Shown here one piece after another: positions 1 through 10,492 of a stretch of 64,000 nt of DNA. The DNA is from Acholeplasma equirhinis (GTDB lineage Bacteria > Bacillota_I > Bacilli_A > Acholeplasmatales > Acholeplasmataceae). Location of the stretch: NCBI RefSeq assembly GCF_017052655.1, contig NZ_JAFIDC010000001.1:1178001-1242000 (forward strand). Direction: 5' to 3'. Position numbers and translations under genes: made by a program. How positions within the stretch are numbered: the stretch's first letter is position 1; the number at the start of each line of letters is the position of its first letter. Under the pieces are notes generated by a model. It did no database searches, had not been told where the DNA came from, and saw nothing but the letters and a program-made list of their open reading frames with translations.

Positions 1-1970
1 AAACCTTTAACTAAGATTTCATTCACAAGCGTTGATTTACCAGAACCAGATACTCCTGTGACTAAAGTTAGTTTAGAAAGAGGGAATGCAACTGTTAAAT
101 TCTTCAGATTGTTTTCACGTGCACCAACAACCATGATATCTTTACCGTTACCTTCTCTTCGTTTTTTAGGTGTCTCAACTTCTAGATCACCTTTTAAGTA
201 ACGACCTGTAATACTTTTTGGATTATTCATAACTTCTTCAGGTGTACCTGCTGCAATGACTTCACCACCGTGAATACCTGCACCAGGTCCAATGTCAATT
301 AAATAATCTGATTGAATCATGGTGTCATGGTCATGTTCAACAACGACTAAAGTATTGCCTAAATCTCTCATTTTCTTTAATGAGTTAATTAATCTTTGAT
401 TATCTTTTTGGTGTAACCCAATCGATGGTTCATCCAGTACATATAAGACACCAGATAACTTAGAACCTATTTGGGTTGCAAGTCGAATACGTTGAGCTTC
501 ACCACCTGAAAGTGTGCCTGCACTTCTTGCAAGATTTAAATAACCTAATCCCACATCATTTAAGAAGTTTAATCGATGTTCAATTTCTTGTAAGAGTAAT
601 TTAGCAATTTGTCTTTGTTCATCGTTTAAACCTAAATCATTAATTAAAACTAAAAGATCTTCAATTGAATGTGCCATCATTTCAGAGATATTTAAAGCTC
701 TGACTTTAACAGATCTTGCAGCTTCGTTTAATCTTTGACCTTGACATACTGGACAAGTAGTTTCAGTCATGAATGATTCAATCCATGATCTTGCCCAATC
801 TGAAGATGTTTCAATATAACGACGATTTAATTGAGAAATTAAACCTTCATAACGCGCAACTTTTTCGTGGTAACGTCCACTGTTTGATTTAAGTTTAAAA
901 TGAATTTCTTCATCAGAACCATAAAGAATGATATTGAGCTTATCTTCAGGTAATTCTCTAATTGGTACATAAGGATCTATATTATAGTGATTACAAATAA
1001 TTTCTAACTCTTGTAAAGAAAGATTTCCTTCATCTGCATAACGATAAGGAATTAACCCACCATTTAATATCCCTCTTTCAGGGTCTGTAACAAGTTCTTT
1101 TGTTACCTCTAATTTTAACCCTAAACCATTACAATGTGGACAAGCACCAATTGGCGTATTAAATGAGAAAAGTCTTGGTTCTAGTTCAGGTATCGTAAAG
1201 TCGATACCTTCACAATAATAGTTTTCACTAAAGTTAATGATTTCTTTATCATTTACAACGACTCTTGTTTTACCACCTGCATATTTACTTGCAAGTTCTA
1301 AAGCGTCGAATACTCTTGAACGAATACCTTCTTTAATAACGACTCTATCGACGATTAATCCAATATCATGGAACTTGTTTTTATCAAGTGCATCCATTTC
1401 TTCGATTAACATCGTTTCACCATCTACCCAAACTCTTGTGAATCCTTCTTTTAAAAATTGAGCTAACTTATCTTTATGTGTACCTTTTTGACGTTCAACA
1501 ACGGGTGCTACAATCACAACTCTAGAACCTTCAGGAATTTGAAGAACTCTTAAAGTCATTTCTTCAATAGTCTGTTTTGTTACAGGTACATCAGAACCTG
1601 GACAATAAGGTGTACCAACTCTTGCATAAAGTAATCTAAAATAATCATAAATTTCAGTTACTGTACCAACCGTTGAACGTGGGTTATTTGAGGTTGTTCT
1701 TTGATCGATTGAAATTGAAGGTGATAACCCTTCAATTGAATCAACATCAGGTTTTTCATAATTGCCTAAAAATTGTCTTGCATAACTCGATAATGACTCC
1801 ATATAGCGTCTTTGACCTTCTTGATAAATCGTATCAAAAGCTAAACTTGATTTACCTGAACCAGAAACACCTGTCATGACGACAAGTTTATTTTTAGGTA
1901 TATCTATATTGATATTTTTTAAATTGTTTTCGCGTGCTCCGCGAACTCTAATCCAGTCATTATTATTCAT
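1..1970 (-). CDS. uvrA: UvrA excinuclease ABC subunit A, partial (3' end outside window)
   Basis: DNA-damage recognition ATPase of nucleotide excision repair, working with UvrB. Translating the minus strand from 1970 gives about 656 codons. It starts [17 protein letters not shown], with a first Walker A (GVSGSGKSS, about residues 34-42), a CPHC...zinc-module region, the first ABC signature [12 protein letters not shown], and a second Walker A (GVSGSGKST) just before the window edge. The second ATPase half is therefore missing only because the window ends. The start codon overlaps the 3' end of ligA by 8 bases. AAGGTG, about 8 bases upstream, may serve as ribosome binding site. Translational coupling with ligA is likely. 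Family identity is certain; the start is probable. Confidence 0.96.
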   Translation of the reverse strand, partial: MNNNDWIRVRGARENNLKNINIDIPKNKLVVMTGVSGSGKSSLAFDTIYQEGQRRYMESLSSYARQFLGNYEKPDVDSIEGLSPSISIDQRTTSNNPRSTVGTVTEIYDYFRLLYARVGTPYCPGSDVPVTKQTIEEMTLRVLQIPEGSRVVIVAPVVERQKGTHKDKLAQFLKEGFTRVWVDGETMLIEEMDALDKNKFHDIGLIVDRVVIKEGIRSRVFDALELASKYAGGKTRVVVNDKEIINFSENYYCEGIDFTIPELEPRLFSFNTPIGACPHCNGLGLKLEVTKELVTDPERGILNGGLIPYRYADEGNLSLQELEIICNHYNIDPYVPIRELPEDKLNIILYGSDEEIHFKLKSNSGRYHEKVARYEGLISQLNRRYIETSSDWARSWIESFMTETTCPVCQGQRLNEAARSVKVRALNISEMMAHSIEDLLVLINDLGLNDEQRQIAKLLLQEIEHRLNFLNDVGLGYLNLARSAGTLSGGEAQRIRLATQIGSKLSGVLYVLDEPSIGLHQKDNQRLINSLKKMRDLGNTLVVVEHDHDTMIQSDYLIDIGPGAGIHGGEVIAAGTPEEVMNNPKSITGRYLKGDLEVETPKKRREGNGKDIMVVGARENNLKNLTVAFPLSKLTLVTGVSGSGKSTLVNEILVKG

Positions 1971-3942
1971 TAATTAGCACCTTGAACGCATCTTCACTCA
2001 TGATAGTAACACCTAGATCTTGAGCCTTCTTTAATTTAGAACCTGCATCAGCACCAGCTAAAAGATAGTCTGTTTTAGCACTGACTGATGATGAAACTTT
2101 ACCACCAAGTTTTTCAATGATTGCTGATGCTTGATCACGTGAAAAACTTTCTAATGTTCCAGTTAATACAAATACTTTTCCATTAAATGCATGTTCTTTA
2201 ATTTCTTCTTTTTCATAATGCATATTAAGTCCAAGGGATTTAAGTTCATCTAACATTGCGAGATTATTTTCGTTTTTAAAGTATTCAACAACAGATATCG
2301 CAATTTGCTCACCAATATCTGGAATACAAATTAACTCTTCATAAGTTGCAGCTTTTAGTTTTTCAATATCATTAAAGTTTTTAACTAAGATTTTGGCAAT
2401 CTTTGCACCAACATGTTTGATGCCTAGACCGAAAATAAATCGATCAAAAGATTGCGATTTACTCTTTTCAATTGCAGAAAGTAAATTGTCAATTTTCTTT
2501 TTGCCAAATCCAGGTAGTTCAACAAGTTCATCTTTAAAGTTTTCAAGTTTATAAATATCTGTAATTGTTTGAATATAGGTTAGATCGTGAAGTAGTTCAA
2601 CAACTTTCTCACCTAAAGATTCAATTTCCATTGCAGCACGAGATGCAAAATGGATAATTGAAAACATCTTTTTACCTTCACAATTAGGATTTGTACAGTA
2701 GTAGTCTGCTTCACCATCCTTACGTTCTAATTGTGATTTACAAACCGGACAATGATCAATCATCTTAAATGGTTCTCGATTTGTTCTCTTTTCTAAAACA
2801 ACATTTAAAACCTCTGGAATAATTTCTCCTGCTTTATGTACTAAAACGTGATCACCAATTCTAATATCTTTACTTAAAATATAATCTTCGTTATGTAAAG
2901 TTGCACGAGAAACAAGTGAACCTGAAATTTGAACTGGTTTCAGTTCAGCAACTGGTGTAATAACACCTGTTCTACCAACTTGGAAGGTAATATCTCTAAT
3001 CACTGTTTCCTGTTTTTCTGCTTCAAACTTATATGCAGTTGCAAACTTAGGATACTTTGCAGTGTATCCAATTTGATCATATAAATTTAATTCATCGACT
3101 TTTATAACAACCCCATCTGTATCGTAAGGCAGTTGTTTTCTTAATTGATCAAAATCTTTAATATATTCAACTAAGGATTCAAAACTATCCGCTTTTTTAT
3201 AATGTGGATTCACCGGAAAACCTAATTGCTTTAAGTATTTTAATAACTCACTTTGGCGTTTAACATACTGTGTTGCGTTAACAATTGCATACGTAAAAAG
3301 ACTTAACTTTCTTTTTGCTACCACTTTACTGTCTAACTGACGGATTGTTCCTGCAGCTGCATTTCTAGGGTTGGCAAAAAGATCCAAGCCTTCTTCAAGA
3401 CGATCTTCATTTGCTTTTTTAAAAGCCTCGTGTGACATATAAATTTCACCACGAACTTCAATATCAATTGGTTCAGTTAACTTTAATGGTAAAGATTTAA
3501 TTGTTAAGACATTATGTGTGATATCTTCTCCAACTGAACCATTACCTCTGGTCGCAGCCTTTTTAAAGACGCCTTTTTCATAAATTAAAGTCACTGCTAA
3601 GCCATCTATTTTTAGTTCCGCTGTGACTGTAAAATCTTTAGTTATCTTTTCTATTCTTTCATAAAAGTCAAAAAGCTCTTCTTGATTGAAGACGTTTGAA
3701 AGTGACATCATTGGTACAGTATGTGTATGTTTTTGAAAACCATCTAAAACTGTTCCGCCAATCTTCTTACTTGGAGAAGTTGGGTCATCATACTCAGGAT
3801 ACTCAATTTCAAGTTTGATCAATTCTTTTAAAAGTTGGTCATACTCAAAGTCAGAAATTTCTGGTTTATCCATTGTATGATACAAGTAATTTGCACGATT
3901 TATTTGTTTTCTAAGCTCATTAATTCTAGTAAGTACGTCCAT
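1963..3942 (-). CDS. ligA: NAD-dependent DNA ligase LigA
   Basis: Seals nicks in replication and repair, using NAD+ as adenylate donor. The 659-residue protein is normal length. It has the Ia domain ([17 protein letters not shown]), the catalytic Lys111 in KIDG, an OB-fold, a four-cysteine zinc finger (CPVCKSQ...CTNPNC), helix-hairpin-helix repeats ([21 protein letters not shown]) and a C-terminal BRCT domain ([18 protein letters not shown]). The open frame continues 15 codons upstream, but I chose the ATG at 3942 because AAAGGTGA lies about 5 bases before it and the family starts here. It sits downstream of a small UvrD-like helicase and overlaps uvrA, making a repair gene group. Confidence 0.97.
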   Translation of the reverse strand: MDVLTRINELRKQINRANYLYHTMDKPEISDFEYDQLLKELIKLEIEYPEYDDPTSPSKKIGGTVLDGFQKHTHTVPMMSLSNVFNQEELFDFYERIEKITKDFTVTAELKIDGLAVTLIYEKGVFKKAATRGNGSVGEDITHNVLTIKSLPLKLTEPIDIEVRGEIYMSHEAFKKANEDRLEEGLDLFANPRNAAAGTIRQLDSKVVAKRKLSLFTYAIVNATQYVKRQSELLKYLKQLGFPVNPHYKKADSFESLVEYIKDFDQLRKQLPYDTDGVVIKVDELNLYDQIGYTAKYPKFATAYKFEAEKQETVIRDITFQVGRTGVITPVAELKPVQISGSLVSRATLHNEDYILSKDIRIGDHVLVHKAGEIIPEVLNVVLEKRTNREPFKMIDHCPVCKSQLERKDGEADYYCTNPNCEGKKMFSIIHFASRAAMEIESLGEKVVELLHDLTYIQTITDIYKLENFKDELVELPGFGKKKIDNLLSAIEKSKSQSFDRFIFGLGIKHVGAKIAKILVKNFNDIEKLKAATYEELICIPDIGEQIAISVVEYFKNENNLAMLDELKSLGLNMHYEKEEIKEHAFNGKVFVLTGTLESFSRDQASAIIEKLGGKVSSSVSAKTDYLLAGADAGSKLKKAQDLGVTIMSEDAFKVLINE

Positions 3943-3960
3943 AATAATCACCTTTAGATT

Positions 3961-3969
3961 ATTATACCA
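3961..3969 (-). promoter_or_regulatory. Extended -10 promoter of ligA-uvrA
   Basis: On the minus strand the sequence reads TGGTATAAT: a perfect -10 hexamer with a TG extended element, 18 bases upstream of the ligA start. No convincing -35 is seen. This would allow ligA-uvrA expression independent of the helicase gene upstream. Confidence 0.55.
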
Positions 3970-4018
3970 CGCAACCGTATGTGTCATCCTATGATAAGAC
4001 TATGAAAATATTTTCACT

Positions 4019-4037
4019 TCGTATCATTATGATACGA
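4019..4037. repeat. Perfect inverted repeat between helicase gene and ligA
   Basis: Arms TCGTATCA and TGATACGA are separated by 3 bases. No T-run follows on either strand, so it is a poor intrinsic terminator and may be an operator. It lies about 50 bases upstream of the ligA -10. Confidence 0.5.
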
Positions 4038-4040
4038 ATA

Positions 4041-5189
4041 TTAAATATATCTAACATCAATTTTAGTTTGTTTCAAAAACTTGGTTTTTTTCAAAGAAAA
4101 AATATAGAGTTCATGAATTGCTCTAGTGATTCCAACAAAGAATAATCTACGTTCTTCCTCCTCACCAAAATATGTATGTTCCTTATCAAAAGGCAGAATC
4201 TCAGCACCAACAATAATCACTTGATCAAATTCTAATCCCTTAGATTCATGAAAACTTAAGAGCCTAACCTCAAATAAATAATTTCTTTCAAGTGCTTGTC
4301 TTAATTGACTTACTTGATAGTGATTTCTATAAAGAATAACTGCTTTATGAAGCGATTTAGTTTTAATCAAAGTAATAATTGATTCAATTGAATTTTCTTT
4401 ATTTGTAAGGATAATTTCAGGCTTTATTGTTGCAGTTCTTAGACTCATAAGCTCTTTCTTAAATCTGTTTTTATTGTAGGAAATTAGATTGTTTGCAGCA
4501 TCAATGATGCGATCATTTGAACGATAGTTTTTAGTTAGTTTATAGACTTTAGCTTGATATTTACTGATAAATTTATCAATGAGTTCTAAATGAGCTCCAC
4601 GAAATGCATAAATCGATTGGTCAGGGTCTCCTACCGTAAAAACAAACGTATCCTTTTTAATCATTGTTTCAAGTAACTTAAATTGTAAAATATTCGTATC
4701 TTGGAACTCATCAATAAAAATATACTTAAACGGATGATGTTTGACATATTTTATGGTTTCTAACATTAAATCGTCATAATCCAATAATCCCTTCTCTTTT
4801 AAATACATTTGATAGAATTCAAAAGTTTTAGGTTTTTTAGTTTGATATAAACTATTCTTATAATTTGCAATTGCTAGAATTTCATCATCTGTAAATCTTT
4901 GATCAGTTTCAAATATCTTAAATTGATTACGTTCACTTAATCGTTTATAACAGTAAGCGTGAAATGTATGAATTTCTATCTTTTGATTTGATAAACGTGA
5001 TTTCATTTCAATGCTTGCTTTCTTTGTAAATGTAATTGCTAAGATTTCTTTTTCTTTAACTCCACTTGATATTAAATGTTTGATGCGTTCGACTATGACA
5101 CGTGTTTTTCCACTACCAGCACCAGCAAGTAAGAAAATGAATTGATCTTTTGAGTACACTGCTTTTTCTTGTTCTTCATTGAGAATCAT
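4041..5189 (-). CDS. Small UvrD/Rep-like superfamily 1 helicase
   Basis: A 382-residue SF1A helicase-like protein, about half the length of PcrA, which is also encoded in this window (6742-8832). Visible motifs: Walker A GAGSGKT (residues 23-29), motif Ia AITFTKKASIEMKSRL, motif II FIDEFQDTN, motif III VGDPDQSIYAFRG, motif IV-like NYRS, motif V HESKGLEFDQVI and motif VI FVGITRA. All core ATPase motifs are present, so it is not an obvious pseudogene, but the 1B/2B accessory domains are cut down. AGGTGA precedes the ATG. It lies upstream of ligA-uvrA, suggesting a repair or recombination role; substrate and polarity cannot be read from sequence. Confidence 0.85.
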   Translation of the reverse strand: MILNEEQEKAVYSKDQFIFLLAGAGSGKTRVIVERIKHLISSGVKEKEILAITFTKKASIEMKSRLSNQKIEIHTFHAYCYKRLSERNQFKIFETDQRFTDDEILAIANYKNSLYQTKKPKTFEFYQMYLKEKGLLDYDDLMLETIKYVKHHPFKYIFIDEFQDTNILQFKLLETMIKKDTFVFTVGDPDQSIYAFRGAHLELIDKFISKYQAKVYKLTKNYRSNDRIIDAANNLISYNKNRFKKELMSLRTATIKPEIILTNKENSIESIITLIKTKSLHKAVILYRNHYQVSQLRQALERNYLFEVRLLSFHESKGLEFDQVIIVGAEILPFDKEHTYFGEEEERRLFFVGITRAIHELYIFSLKKTKFLKQTKIDVRYI

Positions 5190-5249
5190 ATCTTTTCACC
5201 TAAACTATAGTAGTGAAAAATATCAACAATTACTCTTTGTAGTATTTCA

Positions 5250-5258
5250 TGCTACAAT
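5250..5258 (+). promoter_or_regulatory. Extended -10 promoter for the VTC-DUF4956 pair
   Basis: TGCTACAAT (TG extended element plus TACAAT) lies about 33 bases before the proposed TTG start, in the gap between divergent genes. No clear -35 is seen. Confidence 0.45.
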
Positions 5259-5290
5259 ATAGTTACTGAGAGAAAAAGGAAACCGATTTT

Positions 5291-6022
5291 TTGGAAACTG
5301 TATTTTTAAGATATGAGAAAAAATATGTATTAAATAAGGCACAAGAAAAAGCTTTAGTCAAAGGCTTTTTAGATGCTGGATTTATTTATGACCTCTACTC
5401 TCCAAATGGTAGTCTTTATCCCGTCTATACAATCTATTATGATACAACTAACTTTGAAGTTATCAGACAAACTCAAACAAGACTTTCCTATAAAGAAAAA
5501 CTGCGTGTTAGATTTTATGAATATCCTTTAAAAGATGATACACCAGTCTTTATAGAATTAAAGAAAAAGTTAAGTGGACAGGGTAATAAAAGAAGACTTT
5601 TAGTTAACCGTGAAAAAGCGATTGATTTCTTAAATAAAAAAATACCTTTAGAATTTGACGATTATACTCAAAATCAAATTTATAAAGAAGTTAAATTTTA
5701 TTTAGATCGATATGAAGTTGTACCTTTTACATTTATTAGATATAAACGCTTAGCACTTTTAGATCCTAAAACTGGTATTAGAGTAACATTTGATGATCAT
5801 ATCGAATATGCACATTTAAAAACATTAGATAAAGAAACTGAATTCTTTACCTTACCACAGTCTAAAAATCTAATTGTTATGGAAATTAAGTCGCTGTTTA
5901 ATTATCCACTTTGGTTATCTAAACTCTTAACAGAAAATAAAGTTTTCACAAAGAGCTTCTCAAAATATACGAATACGTACGAAACATTACACGAAGGAGG
6001 AATGATTCATGTTAACACTTGA
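5291..6022 (+). CDS. VTC-domain protein, probable polyphosphate polymerase
   Basis: A 243-residue protein of the VTC (vacuolar transporter chaperone) catalytic-domain family, which in yeast polymerises ATP gamma-phosphates into polyphosphate in a basic tunnel. Family-type strands rich in basic residues are visible: LRYEKKYVLN (N-terminus), KEKLRVRFYEY, PVFIELKKKLSGQGNKRR, RYKRLALLDPKTGIRVTFDD and LIVMEIKS. The start is a TTG at 5291: no usable in-frame ATG occurs before the conserved N-terminal strand, and AAAGGAAA lies about 10 bases upstream. It overlaps the following DUF4956 membrane protein by 14 bases, a recurrent pairing in bacteria. Enzymatic activity is inferred, not shown. Confidence 0.85.
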   Translation: METVFLRYEKKYVLNKAQEKALVKGFLDAGFIYDLYSPNGSLYPVYTIYYDTTNFEVIRQTQTRLSYKEKLRVRFYEYPLKDDTPVFIELKKKLSGQGNKRRLLVNREKAIDFLNKKIPLEFDDYTQNQIYKEVKFYLDRYEVVPFTFIRYKRLALLDPKTGIRVTFDDHIEYAHLKTLDKETEFFTLPQSKNLIVMEIKSLFNYPLWLSKLLTENKVFTKSFSKYTNTYETLHEGGMIHVNT

Positions 6023-6707
6023 TTTAACAGGCGGTGCGTCCTGGGATGATATTTTAATTATTATGATTTCAGCTGCAATATTAGGTGCAGTCTTAAGTTT
6101 AACCTTTATGTTTACACATAGAAAAAAGGTGTATGAAAAATCGTTTGTTGCAACACTAATTCTTCTACCGGTTGTTATCTCTATAATTATTCTACTGGTT
6201 AATAATAATTTAGATACTGCACTAGGTACTGCATTCTCACTTGCTGGAGTATTTGCTTTAGTAAGATTTAGAACTGCTATGGCAGATAGTCGTGATATCA
6301 CATATATCTTAAGTACAGTTGCGATTGCACTTGCTGCTGCAATGGGTGCTTTAGGATATGCTATGTTGATTACTGCTATGATTTCACTCATCTTTATCAT
6401 CTTATATTTCTTAAAGATTGATGCTGAAAAAACTAAATACTCAAAACTTCAAATTGTTATTGCTGAGAATTTAAATTATACTGAGGCCTTTAATGATATC
6501 TTTGAAAAGTATTTAGATCACTTTGAACTTCAACGTGTAAAGACAATAGATTTTGGTTCACTCTTTGAATTAACTTATATTGTTAAACTTAACAAAGATT
6601 TAGATCAAAAACTATTTATTGATGATTTACGTGCACGTAACAGTAATTTAAATATTACACTTGTTCATGATTATGCAGCACTCATGACAAATACTCCTAA
6701 CAACTGA
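6009..6707 (+). CDS. DUF4956 family membrane protein
   Basis: A 232-residue protein with about four hydrophobic segments in the N-terminal 130 residues (for example IMISAAILGAVLSLTFMFTH and ILLPVVISIIILLV), then a soluble C-terminal domain. The stretch LGTAFSLAGVFALVRFRTAM, with its conserved RFR, is typical of DUF4956 proteins that partner VTC-domain proteins. The start follows GGAGG about 6 bases upstream inside the VTC gene. It ends in TGA TAA and is followed at once by a strong terminator. It probably anchors the polyphosphate enzyme to the membrane or forms an export channel; this is inference from pairing. Confidence 0.8.
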   Translation: MLTLDLTGGASWDDILIIMISAAILGAVLSLTFMFTHRKKVYEKSFVATLILLPVVISIIILLVNNNLDTALGTAFSLAGVFALVRFRTAMADSRDITYILSTVAIALAAAMGALGYAMLITAMISLIFIILYFLKIDAEKTKYSKLQIVIAENLNYTEAFNDIFEKYLDHFELQRVKTIDFGSLFELTYIVKLNKDLDQKLFIDDLRARNSNLNITLVHDYAALMTNTPNN

Positions 6708-6712
6708 TAAAG

Positions 6713-6743
6713 AACCCCTCGAAAAGTCGAGGGGTTTTCTTTT
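6713..6743 (+). terminator. Intrinsic terminator, shared by convergent genes
   Basis: Perfect 10-bp hairpin with AACCCCTCGA arms and AAAG loop, followed by TTTTCTTTT on the plus strand. The minus-strand pcrA ends at 6742, so the hairpin can serve both directions. Confidence 0.9.
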
Positions 6744-8832
6744 ATCCTATTTTCTTTAAACTTGGATGGTTTTCTAATATTTTCTTAATACCATGTGGTA
6801 GTTTGAATGCGATGGTTGCGATATCTGATTCAATATTGACAACAATACCTTCACCAAAGACAATATGACTCACCTTATCACCTGCTTTTAGATAATGTTC
6901 ACTTGGTCTTGATGAACTTTGTTCATATACAGGTCTTGTGAATTTCTCTTTCATTGGTTGCATTTCTTTTAAGAAACGTGATGCAAGTGGTCTGATGTAA
7001 TTACCATAAAGTAAACGTTCATCTGCTCTTGATAAATATAATCTCTCTCGAGCTCTTGTCACACCAACATAGGCAATTCGGCGTTCTTCTTCAAGTTCTC
7101 TTGAATCATATGTAGAAAGCGGTGATGGGAAAATACCTTCTTCCATAACCGTCATAAAGACAACTTTAAACTCTAATCCCTTCACTTGGTGGAACGTTGA
7201 GAGTACGACAGCATCTTTATCTAACTTCTGGTCTAAATCGGTGTATAAAGCGATTTGGTCTAGAAGTTGAGTGAGTTTTTCAACAAGTGTACCTTCATAG
7301 AATTCTTCACCTTGAACGAATACAGATTTTAATTCCTTGATGTTATCGATACGATCTTGTGAGATATCATCTTTTTCTTCTTCAAGCATTAATAGATATG
7401 ACGTATGATATGCAACATACATAACAATTTCATCTAAATTTTCCATTGTTAGCATACGTTCTTGCATCTCAAGTATTAATTTCTTAAATCCGTCTAAGGA
7501 TTCTTTTGTTTTACCTGTTACATCAAGATAATCAATTGCTTGAAACATAGATAAACCAAGACTCTTCGCAAGTGTTTCAAGTTTAGTTACTGTTGTTGGA
7601 CCAATGGCACGTTTTGGAACATTTATCACTCTTTTGAAATAAAAATCTAAATGTGGATTCACAAGTAATCTAATGTATGCCAGAATATCTTTAATTTCTT
7701 TTCTTTGATAGAAAGAAAGTCCACCATACATAACATATGGAATATTCATTTTCATTAAAGTATCTTCAAAGGTTCTCGATAATGCATTATTTCGATAAAG
7801 GATTGCAATATCTTGATAACTATATCCAAGGTCTTTAACCAAACGATTGATTTCGTTTGCAATCATTGTTGCCTCACCACGATCGGATTGTGCATTCCAA
7901 ACAAGTGGTTCAAAACCTGGTTCCTGTTCAGTTGTTAAGTTCTTTTTAACTGGACGATTGATGTTATGTGAAATTAATCTATTCGCAAAATCCAAAATCT
8001 CAGGTGTTGAACGATAGTTCATATTTAAGACTTGTTCACCACCAAAATCGCGTCTAAAGTGGTTTGCATTCTCATAGTTCGCACCACGGAAACCGTAGAT
8101 TGATTGGTCAGGGTCTCCTACGACGAATATATTCTTCTTTATACCTGCAAGTAACTTAATAATCTCATATTGAATATGGTCAGTATCTTGGAACTCATCA
8201 ACTAAAATGTATTGGAATTTTTCTTGATAGTAACGTCTGACATCTTCATGTTCTAACAACAGTTTATGTAGATAGATTTGTAAATCATCAAAATCAAGTA
8301 GGTTATTATCAACAAGTTCTTTTTGGTAGTTTTGGTAAACGAGTTTCTCATAAGTGTCATCAAAACGATCTTGTGAGAAACATTTGAAATCACTAATTTT
8401 ATTTCTAATGTCATTCACTTTGTAACGTTTATGATCTAAGTTTTGTTTCTTGATGATGTCTCTAATAATACTTTTAGCATCATCTTCATCTGCGATATTG
8501 AAAGTCTTTTTATAGCCTAACTCTAATACTTCGATATCTTTTCTTAAAATCTGTGATGCAAGTGAGTGGAAAGTATATATCCATACGCCAGTTGCGTAAG
8601 GTCCTGCCATATGTACAATACGTTCTTTCATCTCTCTTGCTGCTTTATTTGTAAAAGTCACAGCTAAGATATTATCTGCTGGGATACCTGCAACTTTAAT
8701 TAAATATGCAACTCTAGTTGTTAGGGTTCTAGTTTTACCGGTACCAGCACCTGCAACGACAAAAAGAGGGCCATCAACATGTGTGGCCGCCTTTAATTGT
8801 TCAGGATTGAGTTTAGCTAAATACTCTTCCAT
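6742..8832 (-). CDS. pcrA: ATP-dependent DNA helicase PcrA
   Basis: Full-length (696 residues) UvrD/Rep-family 3'-5' helicase used in excision repair and removal of recombination intermediates. Motifs: Walker A GAGTGKT (28-34), Ia AVTFTNKAAREMKERI, II LVDEFQDTD, III VGDPDQSIYGFRGANY, IV MNYRS, V STFHQVKGLEFKVVF, VI YVGVTRARERLYLS. The C-terminal region (KAGDKVSHIVFGEGIVVNI) is the Tudor-like RNA-polymerase-binding element of PcrA. AAGGAG lies 5 bases before the ATG. It follows glnS with a 13-base gap, so the two are probably co-transcribed. Confidence 0.97.
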   Translation of the reverse strand: MEEYLAKLNPEQLKAATHVDGPLFVVAGAGTGKTRTLTTRVAYLIKVAGIPADNILAVTFTNKAAREMKERIVHMAGPYATGVWIYTFHSLASQILRKDIEVLELGYKKTFNIADEDDAKSIIRDIIKKQNLDHKRYKVNDIRNKISDFKCFSQDRFDDTYEKLVYQNYQKELVDNNLLDFDDLQIYLHKLLLEHEDVRRYYQEKFQYILVDEFQDTDHIQYEIIKLLAGIKKNIFVVGDPDQSIYGFRGANYENANHFRRDFGGEQVLNMNYRSTPEILDFANRLISHNINRPVKKNLTTEQEPGFEPLVWNAQSDRGEATMIANEINRLVKDLGYSYQDIAILYRNNALSRTFEDTLMKMNIPYVMYGGLSFYQRKEIKDILAYIRLLVNPHLDFYFKRVINVPKRAIGPTTVTKLETLAKSLGLSMFQAIDYLDVTGKTKESLDGFKKLILEMQERMLTMENLDEIVMYVAYHTSYLLMLEEEKDDISQDRIDNIKELKSVFVQGEEFYEGTLVEKLTQLLDQIALYTDLDQKLDKDAVVLSTFHQVKGLEFKVVFMTVMEEGIFPSPLSTYDSRELEEERRIAYVGVTRARERLYLSRADERLLYGNYIRPLASRFLKEMQPMKEKFTRPVYEQSSSRPSEHYLKAGDKVSHIVFGEGIVVNIESDIATIAFKLPHGIKKILENHPSLKKIG

Positions 8833-8845
8833 TGAAACTCCTTAA

Positions 8846-10480
8846 TTATTTATAACTACTCTTTAATGGAACAATTTCATTAAATTCGTATGGGTTATTT
8901 GTCTTCTTGTTTGCGTAACAATTGAAATATCCATTTCTAACAAATTGGAATTTTTCATCTGTTTTAACATCTTTTAATCCACCTTCAATAAATCCTTGTT
9001 TTTGAGAAAGTGAATTTGGATTATATCTTTCATCAATTGTTTTGTTCGTATCTGCATCAAGTAATGGTCCAAAGAAATTGAATGTAGCAGGAATTGCTGT
9101 AGTTGCCTCAACAAAATGGATTGTACCATCTGGTTTTCTTTCATTAAAACCTGAACCCGATAAAGTCTTTTCATCATATGTTGCAAGAACTTCAACGATC
9201 TTACCATTTTCATCTTTAACAACATCAGTTGCTTTAATGAAATAAGTATGGAATAGTCGTACTTCCCCACCTAACGATAAACGTTTATATTTGTTATCTG
9301 GTTTAACTTCTGAAAAGTCTTCTTGTTCAATGTAAACATGTTTTGAGAATGCAATTTTTCTTGAACCAAGTCCTGTATTTTCTGGATGGAAAGGTACATC
9401 GAAGTATTCGATTTTACCTTCAGGGTAATTTGTGATTGTAACCTTTAATGGGTTAATCACAGCAAATGCACGTCCTGCTCTTGCTTGAAGATCATCACGT
9501 ACAAATGACTCTAACATATCAACTTCAACTTCACTATTCACCTTAGCTAATCCTGTTGCAAGAATAAATGCACGGATAGCTTCTTTAGTGTATCCTTTAC
9601 GGCGAAGACCTGATAATGTTGGCATTCTAGGATCATCCCAACCATCAACATAATTAGAATCCACTAAATATTTTAATAGGCGTTTTGACATGACTGTATT
9701 CACAATACCTAAACGACCAAATTCAATTTGGCGTGGTGTATGTGGCATTTCTGTTTCTCGAACTACCCAGTCATATAATGGACGGTGGTCTTCAAATTCT
9801 AATGAACAAAGTGAGTGTGTAATACCTTCGATTGCATCTTCAATTGGATGGGCAAAGTCATACATTGGATAAACTTTCCAAGTATCACCTGTATTGTGGT
9901 GACTTGCAAAATTAATACGATAAAGTACTGGATCACGCATATTCATATTTGGACTTGCCATATCAATTTTTGCGCGTAATACTTTTTCGCCTTCTTTAAA
10001 TTTACCTTCACGCATTTGTGCGAAAAGTTCTAAGTTTTCATCAACCGTACGATTTCTGTAAGGTGAAGGGATACCTGGAGTGACAACATCACCTCTAGTT
10101 TTAGCGATTTCTTCTGCTGATTGATCATCAACATAAGCTAAACCTTTTTTAATTAAGATGATTGCACGTTGATACATTTCTTCAAAGTAATCAGAAGCCC
10201 AATAGATGCCTGCAGGTTCATAACCTAACCATCTTACATCTTCAATAATACCTTTAACATAAACTTCATCTTCTTTAGATGGGTTTGTATCATCATAGCG
10301 TAGGTTTGTTTTTCCACCAAAAACTTTCGCAAGTTCAAAATTGGTTACAATTGCACGGGCATGTCCAATATGCAAGAAACCATTTGGTTCTGGTGGGAAA
10401 CGGGTAATGATTTCATCGTGTTTACCAGTTTTGATATCATCTTCCATAATTGTTTTAATAAAATTTGATTGATTTTCCAT
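8846..10480 (-). CDS. glnS: Glutaminyl-tRNA synthetase
   Basis: Class I synthetase charging tRNA-Gln directly. The 544-residue sequence carries [16 protein letters not shown] (HIGH motif), the GlnRS-specific [56 protein letters not shown] and the KMSKS variant VMSKRLL. These follow GlnRS and not the discriminating or non-discriminating GluRS pattern of Firmicutes. The C-terminal anticodon-binding beta barrels are complete. AGAGGT precedes the ATG. It sits between the upstream glycosyltransferase fusion (12 bases away) and pcrA. GlnRS is unusual in the Firmicute/Mollicute lineage, where GatCAB transamidation is the norm, so horizontal acquisition in an ancestor is plausible. Confidence 0.96.
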   Translation of the reverse strand: MENQSNFIKTIMEDDIKTGKHDEIITRFPPEPNGFLHIGHARAIVTNFELAKVFGGKTNLRYDDTNPSKEDEVYVKGIIEDVRWLGYEPAGIYWASDYFEEMYQRAIILIKKGLAYVDDQSAEEIAKTRGDVVTPGIPSPYRNRTVDENLELFAQMREGKFKEGEKVLRAKIDMASPNMNMRDPVLYRINFASHHNTGDTWKVYPMYDFAHPIEDAIEGITHSLCSLEFEDHRPLYDWVVRETEMPHTPRQIEFGRLGIVNTVMSKRLLKYLVDSNYVDGWDDPRMPTLSGLRRKGYTKEAIRAFILATGLAKVNSEVEVDMLESFVRDDLQARAGRAFAVINPLKVTITNYPEGKIEYFDVPFHPENTGLGSRKIAFSKHVYIEQEDFSEVKPDNKYKRLSLGGEVRLFHTYFIKATDVVKDENGKIVEVLATYDEKTLSGSGFNERKPDGTIHFVEATTAIPATFNFFGPLLDADTNKTIDERYNPNSLSQKQGFIEGGLKDVKTDEKFQFVRNGYFNCYANKKTNNPYEFNEIVPLKSSYK

Positions 10481-10492
10481 AAATATAACCTC

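Noticed and set aside
4041-5189. Small helicase as a frameshifted pcrA fragment
   Set aside because: All core motifs are present in one frame with a normal start; sequence differs from the full-length PcrA in the window.
5987-6400. 137-residue minus-strand frame over DUF4956
   Set aside because: Lies wholly opposite a well-supported membrane gene; no ribosome binding site; composition is that of a mirror frame.
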